Of a stretch of 64,000 nt of DNA, positions 56,373 through 64,000 are shown piece by piece; the stretch's first letter is position 1, and every line of letters starts with the position of its first letter. The stretch lies in assembly GCA_907164885.2 (NCBI GenBank), contig OU015498.1, forward strand, positions 131,561,651 through 131,625,650, given 5' to 3'. The notes under the pieces were generated by a model. That model worked only from the letters and a program-made list of their open reading frames with translations, was not told the DNA's origin and ran no database searches. Position numbers and translations under genes: made by a program. The stretch comes from Dolomedes plantarius. Its lineage: Eukaryota; Arthropoda; Arachnida; Araneae; Dolomedidae.

Positions 56373-56375
<3 letters not shown>
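55646..56375 (-). mobile_element. truncated Tc1-like transposon (family T2, copy 2)
   Basis: The 5' end, read on the minus strand from 56375, is CACGGAGTGGTCAATTTATT followed by TGCTGCTAGAGGGTGGCATT and TATAAAAAGG, parallel to copy 1 at 34974. Farther in, ACCGTATC..., GCTAGCAAGATCAAACGTCT and GCAGATGGCAGGGTGCGAAT align with 35440-35630 of copy 1. The copy stops near GTGCATTCCAAC, so the catalytic end and 3' repeat are missing. Confidence 0.85.
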
Positions 56376-56428
<53 letters not shown>

Positions 56429-56525
56429 TGTATTTTTCGGACCATAAGACGCACTTACAAAAAGAATATTTTGTATTTTGTTAGGTATATTAAAATATTT
56501 TCAATTTCTTGCTTAATAAAGATAA

Positions 56526-56606
<81 letters not shown>

Positions 56607-56714
56607 AAATATTCATTTTATTTTAATGTTACCTTCGGATGATAATACGCACCCCAGTTTTAAGTTGTTTTTTTTTTATGTAAAAATGTTTATCTTATGG
56701 TGCGAAAAATACGC

Positions 56715-56756
<42 letters not shown>

Positions 56757-56770
56757 GTGCGTGTGTGTGA
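56376..56770. repeat. AT and TG microsatellites around a MITE
   Basis: (AT)n at 56376-56425 and 56528-56603, and a TA tract then (TG)n at 56717-56770. The first tract is the target region of both the truncated Tc1 and the MITE at 56426. Confidence 0.9.
56426..56716. mobile_element. MITE with TATTTTTCG(G/C)ACCATAAG ends
   Basis: Left end CACTGTATTTTTCGGACCATAAGA and inverted right end TGCGTATTTTTCGCACCATAAGA, bordered by TA repeats. The core is largely an (AT)n tract. Probably pogo/Tigger-related, judging by the terminus; superfamily not certain. Confidence 0.65.
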
Positions 56771-57489
56771 GATACATGTTCCTTCTGCTTTATTTTCTAT
56801 TTTTGAACTATACAATTGAACTATTTTTCTTTCTATGAGTTATTTTGGCATTAATAGGTACGTTGGTTTTTTAAACCGCAATTAAAGGAAAATGAATAAT
56901 GAAATGATAAAGGATAAATGAATTATGGGTTACTAAACCGGACACTACTGGTGAATAAAAGAGCACAAAAATGATTTATTGGATCACATATCACCGTCAG
57001 TAGTCGTTTCAGGAATAAATAAAAGTTGAATATTTCTGAATAGATATTCAATAAGTGATATCACCTGGGTAATGTGTTTCACAGAAGGAAATTAAACAAA
57101 TGGATAAGAAAAGTGTTGTTCAAATGAAAAGAACAGAGTTTTCTTGGACTGGCAAAGGGAGGTGCTCGTAATCTGCGTAAGTCTTCTTATTCCATTCACT
57201 CAGCACGGTGAATATCCACAAGTATATTATTCATGTAGTACCTCTTCGGAAACATTGGGCTTTTGTTTCATTTATTCATGGTACTGATAAGGACATTACA
57301 TAAATTGAAGATTTTCTTCATACGTCATCAAGCGTGCTAGACTTGGTTCCGAATAATTTGTTCGTGTGTATGTATGTATTATATATATATATATATATAC
57401 TCACATACTCATATATGTGAGTGTGTACAAGACGAATGCATTTATTTCGTAGTGATAAGTAGATGAATGTACGGAAAACAGATTTATTA
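56771..57489. other. intergenic, nothing recognised
   Basis: A short (TA)n lies at about 57380-57400. No supported gene. Confidence 0.5.
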
Positions 57490-57497
57490 CTCTATAC

Positions 57498-58135
57498 CAG
57501 GGATTCCAAATGGGGTCCAGGAGTATCCCTTGGGGGTCGATGGGAGTTTAAAAATGGTCTATAGTATTCCAGGGGTCTATTGGGGGTCGATGATAAATTT
57601 TTCTGTCTTAAAATTTAATTTAAATTTTTAGGAATGTAATTATTAGATAATAATATCCGTTTTAATATGTATAAATACAGATTTGCATAGGGCGGAGTGA
57701 TCCACGCATTGTAAAATTGTTTAGAAAAATATATATTTATATTCGTTATGTTGGCTATTGTGACTATACGATGATTAAAATATTTCAGGCCAAACATTAA
57801 AAAAAATCGTACCAATGCACCAAGCACAACCACCACATTAATTGAAGTCGAACTTTTGTGCAACTACAGTCTGTGTTTCTGAAATCTTGTTTATATTTTT
57901 AAAATTAAAAATGAAAATAGTACAAAAATAATAAAACAAAAACCTAATGAACCACTTTTTCTAATTTTTTGTTCCTATTTTTAGTCAAATTATTATCTTT
58001 AAGTGTTTTGTGTGAAATTATTAGTTTAATAATTATGTTGTATGCTGTATATTATAGAGAAAAATCTGAAGGGGTCGATGAAGAAAATCATTATTTTAAA
58101 AGGGGTCGATGTAGGAAAAAGATTGTGAACCCCTG
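57498..58135. mobile_element. hAT element, non-autonomous, 638 bp
   Basis: Ends CAGGGATTCCAAATGGGGTC and inverted CAGGGGTTCACAATCTTTTT, with TSD CTCTATAC (57490-57497) versus CTATATAC (58136-58143), 7 of 8. The phrase GGGGTCGATG repeats near both ends. The coding region is decayed. Confidence 0.85.
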
Positions 58136-58203
58136 CTATATACTGATAGGAACAAGTATTCAATTTTATAAACATGATCATTTTTGATACCCCCATATTT
58201 TAA

Positions 58204-58932
58204 GGTGACTGCCTACGTTGAAAATGTCATTTTTTGGACTATTTTGGTCAATTTTATTTTTTGCAAGAATCGTGTAATTCAATCTTTTCTCTTTTCAAAA
58301 CCGTTTTGATTTTCATTCTACATCAATTAGAAGCAAAGTTATAACTATTTTAAAAAACATCGTCTGCTACAAAATTGAAGTGACAAACAACTTTAAATGC
58401 GTTTTTCTCAGCCTTATGTTTTTTGGCATAGATCTCAACCGTTATCATGATATTTCACATAATGATGCATATAATTTGATAATTTTTTCAGGAAATGTTT
58501 TAGATGCTATTGTTAATGGAAGGATGCACAATAATTGTTGTATAATAAATAGTTTTTTGTTTGGGGTGGTTTTTATAAGGAAAGGAATGACGAATTTGGG
58601 AAAATTTTCATATCGGAAAATAAAATTGTCTGTAATATTTTTGCATTTAAAAAATTCTCTTAGAATGTGGGTCATTTTGAAGATAACTGTAATATGTATC
58701 ATGTCTGAGAAGGAAATTAAAATAGTAGCATTAGAATTTTGTGCAGAGTGATAGGCGTTAAATTTCATTAAAATTACTTCAAATTGACCAATTTATAAAA
58801 AAGTGTGGTATTTACAGGCAAGTTTTTGTTTATTTTTTAATATTTACATGCAATTTTACCATAAAAGACCAAAAAATCCTTTAAAAAAAAACGATTTTTT
58901 AAACAAATTGTCTCTGAACGTAGGCGGTCACC
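58204..58932. mobile_element. TTAA-flanked element K4, 729 bp
   Basis: Ends GGTGACTGCCTACGTTGA and inverted GGTGACCGCCTACGTTCAGA, each directly inside TTAA (58200-58203, 58933-58936). A 123-codon open frame runs across most of it (58380-58751) and an overlapping one on the other strand, but neither resembles a transposase. Termini begin GGNGAC like K1-K3. Confidence 0.8.
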
Positions 58933-58936
58933 TTAA

Positions 58937-59901
58937 TTTTGTACTCTTCACCTATATACGTATCTAAAATTATCAGTAAATGCAATACAGAAGTCCGTCA
59001 GAGGTAGGCTGTTTTCAGCGGCTCGGTTGATAAAGATGAAATTTACTAAAAAATGTGTGGGAACCTTTCCTGAATCTCCTCCTACAAATATTGCTTCATT
59101 ACTGGCTCGTTTCGAGAACAAGGGATGGAAAATAAACAAAAACCCCTGGAAAATTGGACGTTCCCGGTGGCCGGACAATCACTGAACCCCGATCAGTCAT
59201 CCCCGGCTGACGTCCGAGACCCTTCTCCCCCTTAGAGTTTACGTCCAGGTACAAAGAAAACTGGCGTCAGCGGTAATGAAGCATCTTAATCAGGCGAAGA
59301 AAGCCGTGTTTTGTCGCATATTAAAGGCACGATGGATGACTTCCGCAGATGGACCGTGCACAGTCCATGTTATTTTCACAACAAACGCCAAACAACCTAC
59401 CCGAAGAAAAACATCAAAAATCCACCATTCCGTTGATATGGAAGCACCACCCAGCATTTGTAGTCGGCTGTTTCCTGAAATGAGCTCACAGTTCTTTTGA
59501 ATCGAACTTCTTGTTAGGCCTTTTCATGTATAGTATTAGTCACAAAATAACTGTAATAATAGTTTCAGTATTTTAATCATTCAAGCTTTAAACTTGTAGC
59601 TCTATGGTTTATAACAATATGCCTCTTTCGCTAAGCAATGCAACTCATTTTTGTGTGCATGCATGTGTCTATAAAGCATATATAAATGAGTCTAAATTTA
59701 AATGAGGCACACTTTAAGAATTCAGGTTTAATTCTTAAACCCACTGAACAGTTTCCTGTAGCGAAATCACTTCCATTACATTCCCGAGTTTTAAAATCGC
59801 CTTCCCAAGTCATCTAAATCTATCTACCTTGTATGTCTACCTGTCTACTTCTCTGTCTGTATCTCTCTCGCTCGCGCTGTATCGCTGTATATATATATAT
59901 A
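58937..59901. other. intergenic with a GC-richer patch at 59.1-59.5 kb
   Basis: A 74-codon plus-strand frame from ATG at 59276 lies in the patch with no recognised domain. Nothing else supported. Confidence 0.4.
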
Positions 59902-59903
59902 TA

Positions 59904-60659
59904 CAGTGGTACCTCGACTTACGAGTTTTTCGAGATACGAGCATTCTCTTGGCAGATTTTTTGCTTCGAGTTACGAGCAAGCTTCAGATACCCTACCGCT
60001 AGTTTGCGCAGCGAACGCCATGTTACGTGCTCATCAAATGAGAACCCGAGAAGCATATAATATTTACAACCTTTATGTACAATTATTATACAATTGTATA
60101 ATATTATTCTAAGACTACTATCCAGTCTTAAACCGAGAGATTAACACTCAACAATTATCACCCGGGCAGCTTGCTCTGCCTACACTTGAGTCGCCATCCG
60201 AAACCGAACAGCGTCCAACCTCTCTCACAGAGAAATAGCTTCAATTCCCTATTGAGGAGAATCCCTATGGGGGAAATAGCCCCATGGGGTCTAGGGAATA
60301 GGATGGCTTTGGTTAAAAATCAAAGAATAAGATTTAATTATTCATTTCAGCCTTTCTCCTCCTCTTACATCAGCATCTTTAAGTCTGATCTGCAAGGTAA
60401 ATGTTGTACATTACGTGTAATAATACAAGTTTATTGCAGTACATTCTATTGTATTGCGTTTTTATGAAATGTTCATCATTTATAAGCACATTTCTCTTAT
60501 TTAGAAACATGTAACAAAAAATTGTGGTGTTTTGGGGGAGCCCGGAACAAATTAATGGCTTTTCCATTTATTTCAATGGGAAAAAGTGATTCGAGATACG
60601 AGTATTTCGAGTTACGAGCTCCGTCAGGGAACGAATTAAACTCGTAAGTCGAGGCACCA

Positions 60660-60662
<3 letters not shown>
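59904..60662. mobile_element. pogo/Tigger-like element, copy B, 759 bp
   Basis: Same termini as copy A (CAGTGGTACCTCGACTTACG; inverted right CAGTGGTGCCTCGACTTACG), TA duplicates at 59902-59903 and 60663-60664, both in TA repeats. It lacks the 185-bp segment of copy A. Confidence 0.9.

Positions 60663-60716
<54 letters not shown>
60663..60716. repeat. (TA)n microsatellite
   Basis: About 26 TA units begin at the right TSD of Tigger copy B. Confidence 0.95.
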
Positions 60717-60719
<3 letters not shown>

Positions 60720-60741
60720 AAGTTGAAAGAGAAAAACCAGT

Positions 60742-60915
60742 ATGAGCACTAAAGCTACTACAGCCAGGAACCAAAAACATGAAAAGATAAGATTGAAAGA
60801 GGTTTTAGACAATATTTCATCTTCAGCGGTGTCAATACTGTCTAAAAACCAATGGAATGTTTCAGATAAGTATGGTCTATACAATAAACATACTCAGACA
60901 CCGTACAATCCATGA
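60742..60915 (+). CDS. small ORF, 57 aa, unrecognised
   Basis: An ATG-initiated frame encodes 57 residues with a basic, helical-looking start (ARNQKHEKIRLKEVLDNI) and a polar C-terminus ending HTQTPYNP. Residue use looks more protein-like than the surrounding low-complexity DNA. It could be a stray exon or part of the reverse-transcriptase element downstream, though it lies on the opposite strand. No function is proposed. Confidence 0.25.
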   Translation: MSTKATTARNQKHEKIRLKEVLDNISSSAVSILSKNQWNVSDKYGLYNKHTQTPYNP

Positions 60916-61259
60916 ATAACTGTAGAATTGAATAAAGAGTTACTTAACCATAGAACACCAAGCCTGGTGCTAGACAGAGTGGAAGTTAAGAATAAGTAAC
61001 CGCAAGACTGACGTCACAAAACTTGCAACCATGGAGATTATGGAAACACAGAAACAGACCTACTATGGATAATGTGTTTTAGGACTATTAAACCTTTATT
61101 AATTTAGTTTTTTATTATTGTTACTAAGAGTAATTTTTTTATCTTATTTTTATTTTTTCTTTAGATTTTAATTTAATTTTTTATTTTTTATTTTTAGTAG
61201 TTATTTTTTTCTATTTTTTCTTATTATTATGATTTTCTTATTAATTGCAACAGAACAAA
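60916..61259. other. non-coding, AT-rich
   Basis: T-rich sequence between the small ORF and the end of the reverse transcriptase. It may include the latter's 3' untranslated region. Confidence 0.4.
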
Positions 61260-63229
61260 CTATTCATTAAAACTAAAACAACCAATTATGTGTTTGGATA
61301 GACTTTCGGGGTAATAATTATGTGTTAGCACAGCTATCAAGTCTAAAATATGCTTATTCCTAGTGTCTTTAGAACATAGCCTATTTATACGAACTAACTG
61401 ATTTACAATAATATTATTAAAAACAGATTTATGTAAACAGGTTAGGTAATTTTGAAATTTAACAATATTGAAATCATAGTCATATCTTTAGTCGTATAAG
61501 TCAAAAGTAAATTTGCTATGAGAATTTAATTTAATTTAATATCTAAAAAGTTTACATTAATATTATCTTGGCTACTTTTAATTAGTTCCAGATTAGGAGG
61601 GTAAAAATTTAAGTCTATATGGTTATTACTTTTATTAATTACTATTATATCATCTATATACCTAAATATATTGTAATTGCAATTATCTATATTATTAATT
61701 TCAAAATAATGTAAGTATAAATTAGCTAGCATACTTGAAGCATTTCCACCTTGTGGTACACCTTTGGTCTGTAAGTATATACTATTATTATGAACTATGT
61801 AATTATGTTTAGTTACAAAATCTAGGAGCCTATTGAAACGAGTTAGTTTAATTTCGTTGCCTAAGTATTGAATATTATTTTGTACTAACTTTATGATTAT
61901 TCTATTTAAATCAATTATACTGATATTATTAAATAGATCTTTAAAATCATAAGTTACTACTGTTTTACAATTATCTAATGTTTGTAGTTTTCTAATTAGA
62001 TTAAAGCTATTATCAATTATACCACAAACACCAGATGCTATATTTTTATAGATTAATTTTAGGTAATTTAATAATATTACACTTGCTTTAGTAGCATAAA
62101 TGTTGTGACCACGGGTTACTGCTCTAAAAGCAATGGGTGTTTTATGAAATTTAGGAACTAAAGTAATATATGGAAAGAGATAGTTGTTTGATGATATACG
62201 TAGTAGTTTATATTTTGCTATAATTTTCTTAATAATAATACTAGTAGTTTCTTATAAAGGCTGAAAAAGATCACTATTTTCTAGCTGTTTTTTTAAACTT
62301 ATGGCCAAATATTTTTTACAAATAATTGCATAGTTGTTGGCTGCTTTATCCACATAAGTGATTATAAAGTATTCTTGTAATTTTGTTATAGCATCTTTCA
62401 AGTGTTTATAGGAATTATTAATGAAATTACTATAATTGGGTAGTTTAGAATGTACAAGCTTAAGTAAATTAATTTTCCATTGGTTGAAGGCTTCTGCAGG
62501 TATAGAATAATTAATAACTATTTTGTATATAAATTTATCTAAATCAGCATTTAAGAAACTTATAATTTTCTTATTATTATTAGTACTAGGTAATCTATAC
62601 TTAGTTCCCAAACTCATCAACTCACGCAGTGCTAAATTATCCACTATTTCCAAATTGCCTGTTATTACATGACCATGTGCCGTGTCAACATAACTATTGT
62701 ATTTGGGCAGATGACATACACAATTTAAATTTATTGATTGAGAAAAAATTTTTGAGACCTGATTATAGTTAAATATACATCTACCCATAGGCAGTGTATA
62801 TTTAAAGGCACGTTTTATTTTTATATCATTTACAGGAAACATATCATGAAGTTTATCAAATATACTATTGAAGTTTATATTATTTAGTTTAGGGTTGGTA
62901 AAATTTAGTACACAATAAGTGTTATTAGCTGTGGTTTGTTTTTTAAATAAGTTTATTTTTATATTATTAGCCCGTGTTAATAGTAAATCATAAACCAGAT
63001 GCTGATAATGATAATTCTTTATTTTAGTACTTAAAAATAGTTGATATAGCTTAATGATATGTTTTTTAACGATAGAAAAAATCCAAGCTTTGAATTTTTT
63101 ATATTGATAATCAATAATAAACCTTTCCTGAAAATTTATTAAAGCATTTTTATATAAGTTACAATCAAAAGTCTTACTTTTATTGTAACTTTTACCTCTT
63201 TTAGCTTTTTGATGTCTTAGTATCTTCGA
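61260..63229 (-). pseudogene. reverse transcriptase, Penelope-like, broken
   Basis: One minus-strand reading frame can be followed for about 650 codons. It is open from 63229 without an ATG until 62843, continues to a TAA at 62252, resumes in the same frame to a stop at 61526, and finishes after a frame slip at 61260. Motifs in order: YVDKAANNYAIICKKY; PKFHKTPIAFRAVTRG; TYDFKDLFNNI (RT motif A, catalytic Asp); TKGVPQGGNASSMLANLYL (motif B); FRYIDDIIVI near 61660 (motif C, the YxDD catalytic pair); LELIKSSQD..VNFLDIKL; and a C-terminal VNQLVRINRLCSKDTRNKHI. PKxHK, YxDD and the FLD segment resemble Penelope-like elements. No GIY-YIG or other endonuclease was seen. Codon use is extremely AT-rich (Asn, Ile, Lys, Tyr). 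Subgroup not assigned. Confidence 0.8.
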
Positions 63230-64000
63230 TTAGTTGAGGGTAAATAGGATGAGCTGACACATCAGTAAAATTGAATATATATATACAAGAATACTTCTCT
63301 AGCCGACAACCGTATACGATGTAAGAAGCAAAATATGGAATGTTGAAATTGAAAACAAAAACATGAATGTAAATCAGAGCAAAGAATACCTGTAATAAAT
63401 AGTTAAATTACAATATCTATTTGTCAACAGTGCCTATATTATCATTAAATGAAGGGTTCTGTCTGAAAGTTCTGATCTTCGAGGTATGCACAACTTGGCA
63501 CTGGACAGTCCATCCAAAGACGGAGTTAAGAATAAAATCCAAAGGACAGGATGAATACATTATTAGTATGCTTTTCGCCTGATCACGCGGAACAGTAGGC
63601 GAGGTCATAGTTGAGAAGTCAAGCTAACGAGATGAAACGTGGAGCATGCTTCAAATACTTCAACAAAATACTTTGGACATGCATTTTAAAAAATTAGTTT
63701 ACTGTAATAAAAAAGCCAAAAGATAAAATATATAACATTATAAATTTGGGAAAATAATATTTTAATTTTTTAATAATATTTATGTCTATTGACATTAATA
63801 ACAATAATTAATAGTTTTTATTTTTTTAATTATATTTATTATTGCATTAATATTTATTGAATTTATTTCAACTGAAATGATGAATAGCTCAAAATCATTT
63901 TATTAATTAACTCATAAATTTTATTATTTTACTTATTAAAATTATATTAAAATTTACTTTTTAAAATTGTATTTTTTTAGTAGTCGTATCATCTTTTGAA
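63230..64000. other. AT-rich flank
   Basis: Sequence upstream of the reverse transcriptase. Small opposite-strand frames at about 63417-63610 have no recognised content. The last 350 bases are almost pure A/T. Confidence 0.45.

Noticed and set aside
58380..58768. Overlapping 123- and 107-codon open frames on opposite strands
   Set aside because: Both lie inside the TTAA-flanked element K4, overlap each other, and show no transposase or other domain; AT-rich sequence of this kind opens frames easily.
61260..63229. Intact reverse transcriptase gene
   Set aside because: An in-frame stop at 62252, a stop and frame slip near 61526 and the lack of an upstream ATG show it is broken in this copy.
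1..64000. A new multi-gene biological system
   Set aside because: No cluster of co-oriented, related host or defence genes is present; the structure is explained by transposon insertion, nesting and local duplication.

Overview
This is AT-rich, repeat-dominated eukaryotic nuclear DNA, most likely arthropod and quite possibly a spider or other arachnid. The reasons are a high density of Tc1/mariner, hAT, pogo/Tigger and TTAA-target transposons, Helitrons, tRNA-headed SINEs and a jockey-like LINE fragment. I found no operons, no CRISPR and no convincing multi-exon host gene. The only intact, recognisable protein gene is a Tc1 transposase at 45.9-46.9 kb. The taxonomic call is inference from family resemblance.

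Layout. 0-3.3 kb: a degenerate Tc1 (330-1548), a mariner scrap near 1.93 kb, then featureless DNA. 3.3-9.2 kb: a SINE with a perfect 12-bp target-site duplication (TSD), a hAT element (4470-7715) that carries a 2-kb Kolobok-like element (5236-7232), and a 179-bp hAT MITE. 9.6-10.5 kb: the RNase H end of a jockey-like LINE on the minus strand. 13.4-15.9 kb: two abutting TTAA-flanked elements, the second broken by a Helitron. 17-24.8 kb: two SINEs, a GC-rich island of unknown nature, a decayed Tc1, and a Tigger derivative with a leftover transposase C-terminus. 29-36 kb: a PIF/Harbinger MITE sitting in the TTAA of a piggyBac-like MITE, small fold-back elements, two SINEs and a broken Tc1. 37.4-39 kb: a hAT remnant with a Helitron inside. 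42.5-44.1 kb: a stack of four hAT elements, nested to three levels. 45.6-47.0 kb: a full-length Tc1 with an intact ORF. 47.4-48.5 kb: a Helitron keeping part of its Pif1 helicase. 49.5-53.1 kb: a Tigger in a minisatellite, then a tandem duplication in which each copy took a different transposon. 54.9-60.7 kb: SINE, MITEs, truncated Tc1, hAT, TTAA element and a second Tigger copy. 61.26-63.23 kb: a nearly complete but broken, very AT-rich reverse transcriptase with a Penelope-like look.

The elements do not form a pathway. What links them is insertion order: nesting, TSDs and empty sites let much of the history be read directly. The most informative cases are the duplicated target at 51.1-53.1 kb, the hAT stack at 42.5-44.1 kb, the MITE-in-TTAA at 29.0 kb, and two Helitrons that obey the A|T insertion rule. 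Four TTAA-flanked elements share 5'-GGNGAC termini, which suggests one Kolobok-like lineage. Stretches not listed as elements look like ordinary AT-rich non-coding DNA or repeats too decayed to name by eye.
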